Assembly: GCA_004173235.1 (NCBI GenBank) | Contig: SEAC01000037.1 | Span: forward strand, 1 to 64,000 | Source: Chitinophagaceae bacterium | Lineage (GTDB): Bacteria; Bacteroidota; Bacteroidia; Chitinophagales; Chitinophagaceae | Reading direction: 5' to 3' | Length of the DNA stretch: 64,000 nucleotides | Shown here: positions 56,362 to 64,000 of the stretch, one piece after another | How the letters are laid out: every line of letters begins with the position of its first letter | How positions within the stretch are numbered: the first letter of the stretch is position 1 | The notes under the pieces: generated by a model | Seen by the model: the letters and a program-made list of their open reading frames with translations, nothing else | What the model was told of the DNA's origin: nothing | The model's database searches: none | Program-made: the position numbers and the translations under genes

Positions 56362-57189
56362 TCAGAAATAAACATAATTCGTGCGCAGCCGGATGGACGG
56401 CGCAGTGCCGCCCCTCGTTTGCCGCATCGCACCCTCGCGCACAACGGGGCGGTTGCCCTGGTAGCTGAACGTGTAGTCGATCTCGAAATCGTTGACGGGT
56501 CCAAGGATGATTTCTTTCCTTGGATTGTGCAACTGAAGCTGCACCGAAGGCAGGTAAAGCACGTCTTCGAAGAATGTTTTGCAAATGCGCAGGCCGTCTA
56601 CGTTCGGCGCCTGATCATAATCGCGGTAGAGGAATGTGCGCAACCAGGTCATATTCCCATTCACCAGGTGAAAGTCTTTCCACTGCTCCAGCTCGCCCGA
56701 CGGGTAGTAGCTGAATTCCACGCGCCGCTGCAACTCCATTCCCGCACCGCCCGCGCGCAACCACTCGATGCGCTCTAGTTTATGCTGCGCGGAATAAGAA
56801 AAGCGATAGTCCCACAACGGGGTGCCGATACTGTCGGTTTTATGAATCAAATCCACAAGCCCGCCCTGGTAATGATAGTGTAGCAGTGAGCCATCGGGGT
56901 GGTTGCGAAGCAGCGTCACGCGGTTGTTGGTATAGGTGACATCGTACCGAAAGAAGTCCGCCGCATAGGAAAGTTCGGTAGCAAACCCTGCGCTGTCGTA
57001 ACGGAAAGCAAACAGCGGCGCGGGCATCCCGCTTTCTTCGATGCTTTTGAGTCTTAGGGTGCTCCGGTCGTCGGCAGCCGGAGCGGCAGGCGGCGTGGTG
57101 GATGGGCCGGCGGTTGCGGACAACTCTTTGGTTTTGGTGCAGGCGCTCAATAGGAGCACGGCGAACAGTAGAAAGTATGGCTTGCGCAT
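56362..57189 (-). CDS. Lipoprotein of unknown function
   Basis: A 275-residue lipoprotein from ATG 57189 (MRKPYFLLFAVLLLSACTKTKE) with the lipobox LSAC (Cys at 17). The mature domain has a repeating beta pattern, with phrases such as FRYDSAGFATELSYA, YTNNRVTLLRNHPDGSLLHYHYQGG, YRFSYSAQHKLERIEWLRAG and FSYYPSGELEQWKDFHL that resemble RHS/YD-type strands. A related DUF4595-like class of lipoproteins is common in this phylum, but the match is not certain. An earlier start at 57258 would add a non-signal leader. Confidence 0.72.
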   Translation of the reverse strand: MRKPYFLLFAVLLLSACTKTKELSATAGPSTTPPAAPAADDRSTLRLKSIEESGMPAPLFAFRYDSAGFATELSYAADFFRYDVTYTNNRVTLLRNHPDGSLLHYHYQGGLVDLIHKTDSIGTPLWDYRFSYSAQHKLERIEWLRAGGAGMELQRRVEFSYYPSGELEQWKDFHLVNGNMTWLRTFLYRDYDQAPNVDGLRICKTFFEDVLYLPSVQLQLHNPRKEIILGPVNDFEIDYTFSYQGNRPVVREGAMRQTRGGTAPSIRLRTNYVYF

Positions 57190-57290
57190 GTTGGTGTTCT
57201 TTGCCAATGTAAACGCGCACTTCTTGGCCGGGTCTTCGTGCAGTGCATGAAACCGCACTCGTGCACCCTGAACTGCGTTTTTCGGGCCAT

Positions 57291-57323
57291 AAAAAAGCCT
57301 TTCGCAAACGCGAAAGGCTTTTC
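57291..57323 (-). terminator. Strong terminator downstream of the broken gene
   Basis: AAAAGCCTTTCGC and GCGAAAGGCTTTT form a 13-bp perfect stem around AAAC. Reading leftward, the stem is followed by a T run, so it terminates minus-strand transcription from the oxidoreductase side. Confidence 0.85.
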
Positions 57324-57366
57324 AACAAAAGTGAGGTGCTACACTTCTTCGACTCAAAAAGTTCGT

Positions 57367-57587
57367 CTACCAATCGCTGGTCCATATGTTGGCGCGGCAA
57401 ACCGCGTAGCCGAGGGAAAACAGCGGCACCATAAGCAGCAAAAAGCCAAGAAGGTTGACGATGCCGAAGCTGAAGCGCGAGCCAAGGCATTCGCCCCATT
57501 TCCGGCGCATCAGTGCGCGGAGCGCTTCACCGCACCGATCGGGCCGAGGTCTTCGTAGCCGATCACCGACAGCGGTTTCATAAGCAT
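57367..57587 (-). pseudogene. Frameshifted membrane-protein remnant (DUF6159-like)
   Basis: On the minus strand an ATG at 57587 opens MLMKPLSVIGYEDLGPIGAVKRSAH and then stops. If one base is missing just after KRSA, the frame continues as LMRRKWGECLGSRFSFGIVNLLGFLLLMVPLFSLGY.. to a stop at 57367. The joined sequence, with E-x-x-G-P-I-x-A-V-K-R-S followed by W-G-E and a hydrophobic segment, resembles the DUF6159 membrane family. The upstream part of such a protein is absent. So this is either a degraded gene piece or a one-base sequencing error in a short gene. Confidence 0.5.
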
Positions 57588-57644
57588 GCTTTCACCGAAG
57601 TTCCAACGTCTGCGCCGCCAGGGCAATGCCTGCGGTCAGCTTGC

Positions 57645-58715
57645 TTAATGAGCTTGCTTAGGCTTTGCGCGTTCGTATTGAACAGGCCATGTAAGATCAA
57701 CCCCTTGGGAAGCGGCCGCGTGCAGTGGGAAATACGGATCGCGGAGCAGCTGGCGCGCCATGAATACGAGATCAGCCGAGCCTTCGGCCAGTACGCTTTC
57801 CGCTTCTTCAACAGTTTGGATCATTCCCACGGCGCCGGTGCGCATGCCGCTTTCGCGGCGCACCTGGGCGGCAAAAGGCACCTGGTACAAAGGTCCTACG
57901 GGGATCGGCGCGCGGGGCACATTGCCACCGGTAGAGCAATCCACGAGGTCAACGCCCACTTCCGAAAGTAGCTTTGCCAGCGCCACCGAGTCTTCCACTG
58001 TCCAGCCACCGTCCATCCAGTCGGTTGCGGAAATCCGTACAAATACGGGAAGGTCTGCCGGCCAGTTGCCGCGCACGGCATCCACCACCTGCAGCAGCAG
58101 CCGCGCGCGGTTGTCGAACGATCCGCCATAGGCGTCGGTGCGCGCATTGCTCAGGGGCGACAAAAATTGCTGCAAGAGGTAACCGTGCGCCGCATGTATT
58201 TCTACAACCCGGAAGCCGGCCTGTGCCGCACGCGTCGCAGCCGTTGCAAAATCATTCAGCACTTTTTCAATGCCCGCTTCATCCAATGCTTTGGGGTGCG
58301 GGTAATCGTGGCGAAATGGAATGGCACTGGGGGCAACGGTTTGCCATCCTCCAGATACAACCGCCGCACTGCCCTTCCATGGGGCTGATGTGCTCGCCTT
58401 GCGTCCTGCATGCGACAGTTGAATGCCTGCCACAGACCCCTGCGCATCGATGAAGGAAGTAATGCGCTTCAAACCTTCGATGTGCGCATCGCTCCAGATG
58501 CCGAGGTCGTCGGGGCTGATGCGGCCCTCGGGCGAAACAGCCGTGGCTTCGGTGAATACCAGCCCCGCTCCACCCACCGCGCGTGTACCGAGGTGCACCA
58601 GGTGCCAGTCGTTGGCAAAGCCGTCGACGCTGCTGTATTGGCACATCGGCGACACTACAATGCGGTTGGATAAACTGACGGAGCGGAATACGATCGGTTC
58701 GAATAGAAGGGCCAT
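57645..58715 (-). CDS. NADH:flavin oxidoreductase, Old Yellow Enzyme (YqjM-like)
   Basis: A 356-residue flavoprotein ene-reductase that uses NADPH to reduce activated C=C bonds and some nitro compounds. The YqjM subclass is recognised by Cys in VSPMCQYSS, the catalytic pair AAHGYLLQQFLSPLSNARTDAYGGSFDNRAR, ADLVFMARQLLRDPYFPLHAA and the C-terminal PVQYERAK, which gives the arginine finger. All FMN-binding parts are intact. Physiological substrates in this genome are unknown. It stands alone between the broken membrane gene and the histidine kinase. Confidence 0.94.
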   Translation of the reverse strand: MALLFEPIVFRSVSLSNRIVVSPMCQYSSVDGFANDWHLVHLGTRAVGGAGLVFTEATAVSPEGRISPDDLGIWSDAHIEGLKRITSFIDAQGSVAGIQLSHAGRKASTSAPWKGSAAVVSGGWQTVAPSAIPFRHDYPHPKALDEAGIEKVLNDFATAATRAAQAGFRVVEIHAAHGYLLQQFLSPLSNARTDAYGGSFDNRARLLLQVVDAVRGNWPADLPVFVRISATDWMDGGWTVEDSVALAKLLSEVGVDLVDCSTGGNVPRAPIPVGPLYQVPFAAQVRRESGMRTGAVGMIQTVEEAESVLAEGSADLVFMARQLLRDPYFPLHAAASQGVDLTWPVQYERAKPKQAH

Positions 58716-58753
58716 GCGCGAAAATAAGCAGCTGCCATTGTGCGCTGCCTGGC

Positions 58754-59923
58754 TCAGGTTGCCGGCACTTCGATCGACAGCGATTCTATGGGAAGCAGTA
58801 AACGGAAGGCAGCACCCTTCCCGGGTTCCGACTGTGCGCGTACGTAACCGCCATGTCGTGCTGCCACTTTCTGCACGATGGCGAGGCCTACGCCCGACCC
58901 TTCGTATTCGGCCCTGCCGTGCAGCCGCTGGAACACCTGGAAGATCTTGGCCGCGTATTGCATGTCGAAGCCGATGCCGTTGTCGCGCACTTCCACGAGG
59001 TACCAGTCGCCGGCGCCGGGGCTGTCGTCGGGATGCAGTTCATCACCGCTTTTCAGCCTCCGACCGCTCACTTCAATAAGCGGCTGCACGTCGCCGTTAC
59101 GATACTTCAGTGCGTTGCCCAGCAGGTTCTGAAAAAGCTGTTGCAACTGCCGCGGATCGCCCTGCAGGGTAGCGAGCGGGCCTACGCGCACCTGCGCGCG
59201 GGCTTCCTGCACGGCTCCTTCCAGGTCCTGCAGCACATCCTGCAAAAGGGTGTCGAGGTTTACCGTTTGGAAAGGCTCCTTACGCGTGCCCACGCGGGAG
59301 TAGGCAAGCAGATCGTCGATGAGTCCTTTCATGCGCATGGCCGAAGAGTGGAGCCGGCCGAGCAGGCCTTCCTGCATAGGTGTCAGCTGCCCGGTGAGCT
59401 CGCTCGAAAGGCGGTCGGAGAAAGTGGTGATCTTGCGGAGCGGCTCCTGCAGGTCGTGCGAGGCAGCATAGGCAAACTCCTCGAGATCGCCATTGCTTTG
59501 CTCGAGCTGCCGCGTGCGCTCGCGCAGTTCCTGTATGGCGCGCTGCTCGTCGGTCTTATCCTGGATCGTGCTCATCACGCCCCCGCGAAAGGGCAGGCGG
59601 AATACGCGTGCATACCGGTTGATCACCGGATTGAACATATCCACGCAAACCGTCTCGTTGCCCTGAAGCGCGCGAAGCAGTTCGGCAAATACTTTCGGCC
59701 GCAGTTCTTCGGTGAGCGAAGGCGTTTGCGAAAGCAGGAGCGTGCCCAGCTGCGCACGTTGCAGGTGCAGGTATTCGAGGCCGGCTTCATTGCTGTATAC
59801 GTAGATGAAATCGGTTATTTCCGTGGCGGATTCGTTCCATACGGGGCGCAGCCACACGTAAGGCTGCGGCAGCCATTCGAACAATTCGCGGAAAAAGGCT
59901 TCGTCGAGGTCGGTTGTACTCAT
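58754..59923 (-). CDS. PAS-type sensor histidine kinase
   Basis: A 389-residue soluble kinase. A PAS-like N-terminal half (about 15-125, including SNEAGLEYLHLQRAQLGTLLLSQ) leads to a helical linker, then HisKA with FAYAASHDLQEPLRKITTFSDRLSSE (phospho-His), and HATPase_c with N box LLGNALKYRNGD, G1 EVRDNGIGFDMQYAAKIF and G2 YEGSGVGLAIVQKVAARHGG. The ASHDLQEPLR phospho-His box is of the phytochrome-like bacterial type. No response regulator gene is adjacent and there is no membrane segment. Signal and partner are unknown. Confidence 0.92.
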   Translation of the reverse strand: MSTTDLDEAFFRELFEWLPQPYVWLRPVWNESATEITDFIYVYSNEAGLEYLHLQRAQLGTLLLSQTPSLTEELRPKVFAELLRALQGNETVCVDMFNPVINRYARVFRLPFRGGVMSTIQDKTDEQRAIQELRERTRQLEQSNGDLEEFAYAASHDLQEPLRKITTFSDRLSSELTGQLTPMQEGLLGRLHSSAMRMKGLIDDLLAYSRVGTRKEPFQTVNLDTLLQDVLQDLEGAVQEARAQVRVGPLATLQGDPRQLQQLFQNLLGNALKYRNGDVQPLIEVSGRRLKSGDELHPDDSPGAGDWYLVEVRDNGIGFDMQYAAKIFQVFQRLHGRAEYEGSGVGLAIVQKVAARHGGYVRAQSEPGKGAAFRLLLPIESLSIEVPAT

Positions 59924-60017
59924 GCGGATTCGAAGGCGGCAAAGTACGGTCCTTTCCTATTCAGATGATGGCTGAGCTTTCGGGCCCGTTCTTTGCACCT
60001 GCCGCTAAAACGATCGT

Positions 60018-60545
60018 ATGCGGCCACTTGTTGTCACTATCAGCATCCTGTTCCTGTCGTGCTCGGAGCCCCGAACGCCCAACGCGCAGCCCTCGCCTCG
60101 TGCACAGTCACCTGCAACTGACACCGCAGGCTCCGTTCCGCGCGATACGGCAGCAAAGTCAAGGCCGGCCGTCATCGACAGCGCCGCTTATCCACTCGCC
60201 GGCGCACACCGGCTTACACTGCAATGGATCTCCTGGGACGACCCGGGCACCGTGCAGTTCACGCCGGCCCCCGACAGCACCTACACGATCAGGGGCGAGC
60301 AACGCACGCGTAAAGGCGACTACCTGCGTATTGAAGGAACGATGCGGCAGGAAGGGCCGAAGAAGCTGCTCTTCATTGGGCGCGTGGAGCACCGTATTTC
60401 TACGGTCAACGGCGGGCAGCCCTGCGTGAAGGAAGGAGCGCAGGTGTTCCTTTCAACAAAGGGCCGGCAATACTGGAGGATGCAGGATATGCGCAATTGC
60501 GAAGGCGGGCTGGTGACCGACTACGTGGATATCTATTTCGATTGA
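60018..60545 (+). CDS. Hypothetical lipoprotein
   Basis: A 175-residue lipoprotein with signal MRPLVVTISILFLSC (lipobox FLSC, Cys at 15). The mature N-terminus is Pro/Ser/Ala/Thr-rich to about residue 52, then a small beta domain with HRLTLQWISWDDPGTVQFTPAPDSTYTIRGEQ and a Cys pair (C135, C166 region). No family is recognised. It is convergent with the S41 gene, which ends 5 bp beyond its stop. The CCGTATTTCTACGG motif at 60392-60405 lies in its coding region. Confidence 0.7.
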   Translation: MRPLVVTISILFLSCSEPRTPNAQPSPRAQSPATDTAGSVPRDTAAKSRPAVIDSAAYPLAGAHRLTLQWISWDDPGTVQFTPAPDSTYTIRGEQRTRKGDYLRIEGTMRQEGPKKLLFIGRVEHRISTVNGGQPCVKEGAQVFLSTKGRQYWRMQDMRNCEGGLVTDYVDIYFD

Positions 60546-60549
60546 GCGC

Positions 60550-61956
60550 TTAGTTCTTCCATTGCGTTTTTACCCAGGCCTGCCCCTGCTCCAGCACCGG
60601 GTCTTTACCCGATAGGTAATCGGCTACGCTGCGTTTCACTTCCAGCTGCGGAATGATGCCTACGCCCACAAACGGGCGGCCGTCGGGGTAGGTATCTTTT
60701 TTCGTGCACACACGTGCGCTGCCTCCACCGGGAAGGTCGAAGTGGTAAGGCTGGCCAGTGCTGCCGAAGCTGTGCTCGCCAATGCGCAGCATATGCTTCT
60801 GGTTGTCGGCGTAGATCAGAAAGTCTTCAGCGGCAGACGCCGTATTGTGGCCGGTGAGCAGGGCGGTGGGCACCACGATGCGGCGCGCCTGTAAGTGCAG
60901 CGTGTCGGGGCTGTAGTCGAAATCATACCAGGCATCATCGCGATACGAAAGAAAGTTGCGGCGCTCCCAGGAGTTGCCGGCGGTGTCTTTCGCCTCTGCC
61001 CATTTGCCCCAGGCCTTGTAGGTGGGAATGTGCGAACGCGTTGCGCTGCGCGCGCCATACAACACGCTGTCGTTGGTAAGGTATTGCAGGATGTGCGTGC
61101 CGATCTGCGTGGAGCCGCCACCGTTATACCGCAGGTCAACGACGAGGCCTTTTGCTTTATACAACTCGGGAAGGAGCGCGTCAAAGAGACTGTCGATCTT
61201 CGGGTCGGAGAAAGAATTGAGGCTTACATACGCAATGCCTCCATCGAGCCAGCGGAAGTCGAGCAGCTGGCGTTGTGGCGGGAATGCGGGAAATACGGAT
61301 TCGTCGACGGTCTTTGCGTGCGTGAGGTCGAGGCGAAGCAGTTTGCCATCGGGCTTGCGGAACGTCACCTTGTATCGGTCTCCCTCGAAGCCTGCGAGCA
61401 GGTCGCGCGTGGCCCAGTCTTCGCGCACGTAGTCGGTGGACGACGAAATGTATGGCTTCACGAAGCGGGCTTTGTATTCTTTCACCGGCAGGCCATTCAC
61501 TTCAATCACTTCGCTTCCTACAGGCAGCTCGTTCTTCTTTGCCGTGTTGGTACGCACCACGATCGCTTTGCCATCGATGTTCTCGAGAAAGAAACGGTAA
61601 TCTCCGAACATGGAATTGTAATTCGCCGGGGCGTTCTTCCATTGCGGCATCCACACGTTGGTGTGCCCGTCGTTGAGCAGCGCGCAGAAGCGTTGCAGGT
61701 GGCGGTAGTATTCGTAATCGTTGCGGCTTTCCTCCACTTCAACGATCATTGCCTTGTAGGCACTGTCCCACGACGCGCGATTTACCTGGTTGAGGTAAAC
61801 GAAGTTGTAGTTCACTTCCTGCCAGAAGCGCGACAGGCCGTATACTTTGTCGGCAGCTGAAACCGTGTTGGGAAATTGTGCAGATGCAGTTGCAGCGATG
61901 CACAACAGGAGGATGGTCAGTGACTTTTCATTCGTGGTGGTTTTGGCCGGGCGCAA
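60550..61956 (-). CDS. S41 family peptidase, probable 5' frameshift
   Basis: A secreted serine protease of the S41 (C-terminal processing protease) family. FCALLNDGHTNVW, the PDZ-like ELPVGSEVIEVNGLPVKEY, VVDLRYNGGGSTQIGTHILQYL and the catalytic Ser region TGHNTASAAEDFLIYADN are visible. The in-frame start is a TTG at 61956, which gives an odd leader. An out-of-frame ATG lies at 61931. Adding one A to its AAAA run would join it to MKKSLTILLLCIAATASAQ, a textbook signal peptide. So the true start is probably 61931 with a one-base deletion in the run, or a sequencing error. The mature enzyme is intact. Confidence 0.85.
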   Translation of the reverse strand: MRPAKTTTNEKSLTILLLCIAATASAQFPNTVSAADKVYGLSRFWQEVNYNFVYLNQVNRASWDSAYKAMIVEVEESRNDYEYYRHLQRFCALLNDGHTNVWMPQWKNAPANYNSMFGDYRFFLENIDGKAIVVRTNTAKKNELPVGSEVIEVNGLPVKEYKARFVKPYISSSTDYVREDWATRDLLAGFEGDRYKVTFRKPDGKLLRLDLTHAKTVDESVFPAFPPQRQLLDFRWLDGGIAYVSLNSFSDPKIDSLFDALLPELYKAKGLVVDLRYNGGGSTQIGTHILQYLTNDSVLYGARSATRSHIPTYKAWGKWAEAKDTAGNSWERRNFLSYRDDAWYDFDYSPDTLHLQARRIVVPTALLTGHNTASAAEDFLIYADNQKHMLRIGEHSFGSTGQPYHFDLPGGGSARVCTKKDTYPDGRPFVGVGIIPQLEVKRSVADYLSGKDPVLEQGQAWVKTQWKN

Positions 61957-62061
61957 GGTAGTTTTCCCTTTCCTCGTCGCGTTGATACCTTGTATGAAGC
62001 GGCAAAAAGCGTGAATGGATCCTGCCTTCCTATGTTGCCATCCCGCCGCCGACGGCTTTCG

Positions 62062-62478
62062 TCAGGCTGCTTTAGGATCCCAGCCGATGCTCCAGCGGGT
62101 GCCGAAGCGGTCGGTGACGACGCCGAAGAGCGCGCCCCAGAACTGCATTTTGAGCGGGTCATACACGTGACCGCCTTCCGACAGTTTTTCGAAGTAGCGG
62201 CGGCATTCTTCTTCGGTGGCGCAGGCCACCATCACGGCGAAGTTGTTGCCCGCGGTGAACGGCGGCGGGGTGAGGTCGGACGCCATCAGCACGAAGTGCT
62301 CGTTGTTGAGTTGGCCGTGCATGATGTAGGAGTAGCGCTCGGGCGGAAAGTGCTGCGCCATGGGCGAATTGCCTACTTCGAGAAGCTGCAGCTCGCCGCC
62401 GAAGCAATCCTTGTAAAAGGCCAGCGCCTCGCGGGCTTGTCCGTCGAAATTAATGTAGGGGATGGCGTGGGTATGCAT
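62062..62478 (-). CDS. VOC/PhnB-like glyoxalase-fold protein
   Basis: A 138-residue protein of the vicinal-oxygen-chelate superfamily, PhnB subgroup. MHTHAIPYINFDGQAREALAFYKDCFGGELQLLEVG opens the first beta-alpha unit, then FVLMASDLTPPPFTAGNNFAVMVACATEEECRRYFEKLSEGGHVYDPLKMQFWGALFGVVTDRFGTRWSIGW is the characteristic second half. The family is widespread with poorly defined activities. ATG 62478 is the normal start; a longer frame upstream has no conserved sequence. It stands alone. Confidence 0.92.
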   Translation of the reverse strand: MHTHAIPYINFDGQAREALAFYKDCFGGELQLLEVGNSPMAQHFPPERYSYIMHGQLNNEHFVLMASDLTPPPFTAGNNFAVMVACATEEECRRYFEKLSEGGHVYDPLKMQFWGALFGVVTDRFGTRWSIGWDPKAA

Positions 62479-62658
62479 TAGCGTCGTTTGATGATCCAAG
62501 GTACAGTGTACGGTCCAATGAGTCAAAAGTGGCGGGCAGGAGCTATGGGAAAAAAAGCAGGAAATTCTGGTGAAAAACCCATGGAAATGCCCTTCCGTCC
62601 AAGCGAACTTTGAACAGACCGCGTGAACGGTTCTATTAAAAACACCAAAACTTATTTT

Positions 62659-63153
62659 ATGCAAAAGATCTTCCTTTTCGTCCTGCTCTCTATTGCGGGA
62701 ATGGCCGGCTACGCGCAGGAGCCTGCCCGAACGGCCCCTGTAGCGCTTACCTGCGTGGAGACCACGATCGGCGGCTGCTTTCCCTTCGGACCTGTAAAGG
62801 CCTGTACGCCGATGATCTACCACATCAACGTTTGCTGCCAGATGCTGCTTGGCGCAACCATCCCGGCCTGTGTATCCACCTCCTGGGCCACCGTCAACCC
62901 CGACTACCGGATGCACGGAGAGGCGCCGCCCGAAACCACGGCTACAACGCTCGAAGCCGTGGTGCTGCGCTATGCCGCGGCAGAGGGAATAAAGGCGTCG
63001 GAAATCAGTACATTTACGATAACCGACTGCGCGCCATTCCAGGGTGCGGATGGCAAGTGGTACGTGATTGCTCCTAACACGTACAAGATCGACAAGACGG
63101 AGGCGGGATGGCGGCTCACGGGACTCAACTTTATTGCCCACGAAAAACAATAA
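62659..63153 (+). CDS. Hypothetical exported Cys-rich protein
   Basis: A 164-residue exported protein from ATG 62659. The signal peptide ends near residue 20 (AGYAQ). The mature N-terminus has seven cysteines in about 40 residues (CVETTIGGCFPFGPVKACTPMIYHINVCC..C), suggesting disulfides or metal binding. The C-terminal half is more ordinary, with LEAVVLRYAAAEGIKASEISTFTITDCAPF. No family is recognised. A Cys-rich extracytoplasmic domain with this pattern is unusual. The RDD gene starts 1 nt after its stop, so they are an operon. Confidence 0.68.
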   Translation: MQKIFLFVLLSIAGMAGYAQEPARTAPVALTCVETTIGGCFPFGPVKACTPMIYHINVCCQMLLGATIPACVSTSWATVNPDYRMHGEAPPETTATTLEAVVLRYAAAEGIKASEISTFTITDCAPFQGADGKWYVIAPNTYKIDKTEAGWRLTGLNFIAHEKQ

Positions 63154-63154
63154 T

Positions 63155-63646
63155 ATGCGCAACGCTCCCCTGGCACGCCGCATGGCCGCGGCCCTCGTAG
63201 ACCTAATCATCCTTAATTTTCTGACCGCCCTCATCGGGCGAAGCTGGCTCGCCCCCGTGCCGGCTAACCCGGCGCAGCGAATCCGTTTGCCGTGGATATC
63301 TTTCGGCTACGAAAGCGGAACGTACCTGCTGGTGTCGGCCCTGCTGTTCCTGGCGTATTTCTTTCTCTTCGAAAGCGGCACCGCGATGGGGTCGCCCGGC
63401 AAAGCCCTGTTCGGCCTGCAATTGGGCAGCGGCGAGGTGGCCGGGCGTATCCCCGCGGGAAGGGCAGCGGCACGCATCGCAATTCGCTTCCTGTTGCTGG
63501 CAACGGGACCGCTGTTGTTGCTGTACCTGCTTTTCACCCGCCGTGGGCTCTTGCCCCACGACCGCTGGACGGGTGTGCGCGTGGTGCGGCGCGGCCCGGC
63601 GCGGGTGATGGCCAAATGGCCGGTAGCAACGCCGCGGCAACGCTAG
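63155..63646 (+). CDS. RDD family membrane protein
   Basis: A 163-residue integral membrane protein of the RDD family. LARRMAAALVDLIILNFLTALIG gives the Arg-Asp-Asp-like pattern (R-x6-D in the first segment), then further hydrophobic segments near 55-72 and 105-125, with MGSPGKALFGLQL and HDRWTGVRVV. RDD proteins may move ions or small molecules; no substrate is known. ATG 63155 is 1 nt after the stop of the Cys-rich gene. The frame extends to earlier starts, but these lie inside that gene. Confidence 0.82.
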   Translation: MRNAPLARRMAAALVDLIILNFLTALIGRSWLAPVPANPAQRIRLPWISFGYESGTYLLVSALLFLAYFFLFESGTAMGSPGKALFGLQLGSGEVAGRIPAGRAAARIAIRFLLLATGPLLLLYLLFTRRGLLPHDRWTGVRVVRRGPARVMAKWPVATPRQR

Positions 63647-63722
63647 CTGTCGTGGCTGCGGTAGTTGGTGCTTCCGCGGGTAGCCAATGCATCTGGCGCC
63701 ACTCCGGGTGTACCTTTCAACA

Positions 63723-64000
63723 ATGTATGTCTTTCTCCGTACGCTAATGGCATTGCTTTATATCGCGGCGGGGATCAACCACTTCTGGCACCCTGCGCCT
63801 TACCTCGCCATCTTGCCGCTGTGGCTTCCGGCGCACGAAGCGCTTGTTGCCCTGAGTGGCGTCGCGGAGATCGTGCTGGGCCTCGGCTTCTTGTTCCGGC
63901 CCACGCGGCGCCTTGCCGCCTGGGGCATCATCCTGCTGCTGATTGCCGTTTTCCCGGCCAACATCCAGATGGCGCTCAACTACTACCGCGCCGATCACCC
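63723..64000 (+). CDS. DoxX family membrane protein, cut by window end
   Basis: From ATG 63723 the frame stays open to the end of the window, giving 92 residues: MYVFLRTLMALLYIAAGINHFWHP, then ILPLWLPAHEALVALSGVAEIVLGLGFLFRP and LAAWGIILLLIAVFPANIQMAL. The layout of four hydrophobic segments with GINHFWHP and SGVAEIVLGLGFLF is that of small DoxX/DoxD-like membrane proteins. The stop lies beyond the window. It could start at the in-frame ATG 63747. The family has a poorly defined redox role. Confidence 0.8.
   Translation, partial: MYVFLRTLMALLYIAAGINHFWHPAPYLAILPLWLPAHEALVALSGVAEIVLGLGFLFRPTRRLAAWGIILLLIAVFPANIQMALNYYRADH

Larger units (their letters stand above)
57190..57644. other. 455-bp spacer with a terminator and a broken gene
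   Basis: This region contains a strong terminator (57291-57323) and a degraded membrane-protein reading frame on the minus strand (57367-57587). I see no other gene. It separates a lipoprotein from the Old Yellow Enzyme. Confidence 0.6.

Noticed and set aside
1..64000. Insertion sequence, prophage, rRNA or tRNA genes
   Set aside because: I looked for transposase DDE/HUH motifs, integrases, phage structural genes, and rRNA or tRNA signatures and saw none. Short or degenerate tRNA genes cannot be excluded without a covariance scan.

Overview
The window is a bacterial chromosome segment with G+C in the high fifties by eye. It comes from a Bacteroidota member, most likely of the Chitinophagaceae type. 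Supporting signs are Bacteroidota -7 promoter boxes (TAnnTTTG) sitting almost on the start codons, the lack of obvious Shine-Dalgarno sites, a short primary sigma factor beginning MRQLKITKSITN, type IX secretion genes (PorT, PorP/SprF and a cargo protease with a C-terminal sorting-like tail), BshA of bacillithiol synthesis, MenG of menaquinone synthesis, and many small lipoproteins. No rRNA, tRNA, CRISPR array, prophage or insertion sequence was seen.

Layout. 1-354: a 51-bp minisatellite and a heptamer repeat tract. 355-4746: ispF, dut, a DUF4292 lipoprotein, an EnvC-like protein with a degenerate LytM domain, and bshA. 4806-13731: an M28 peptidase, an RsmI-like methylase with an EI24 membrane protein, a 3-methyladenine glycosylase, rpsP and rimM, a DinB-superfamily protein, a Crp/Fnr regulator, DNA polymerase IV and an FkbM methyltransferase. 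13834-22843: an M20 dipeptidase, an S4 protein, trmD, porP/sprF, a upp gene lacking its uracil-binding end, anmK, two DUF2382 stress proteins and adenine deaminase. 23083-33249: a GH31 glycosidase, an 11-Asp-box protein, a LytTR regulator, a hybrid histidine kinase and an LTXXQ-repeat protein. 33314-43756: two pseudouridine synthases, OsmC/Rrf2, a cation exporter, an exported superoxide dismutase, LptF/G, rpoD and ffh. 43941-47729: a tightly overlapping four-gene operon (UbiA-like prenyltransferase, type III polyketide synthase, methyltransferase, flavoprotein). 47848-64000: a T9SS cargo metalloprotease, engB, menG-porT, a set of lipoproteins, a broken membrane-protein gene, an Old Yellow Enzyme, a histidine kinase, an S41 protease with an apparent 5' frameshift, and membrane proteins, the last cut by the window edge.

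Most genes are housekeeping, but four things stand out. (1) The UbiA/type III PKS/methyltransferase/flavoprotein operon probably makes a modified phenolic or quinone lipid. (2) Many intergenic spacers carry 7-bp or 8-bp period repeat tracts, a different word at each locus, often as inverted arms around a unique core. (3) An imperfect palindrome, CCGTAGAAATACGG, recurs far above chance, mostly inside genes. (4) About fifteen genes carry an exact TAnnTTTG box, many so close to the start codon that transcripts would be leaderless or nearly so.
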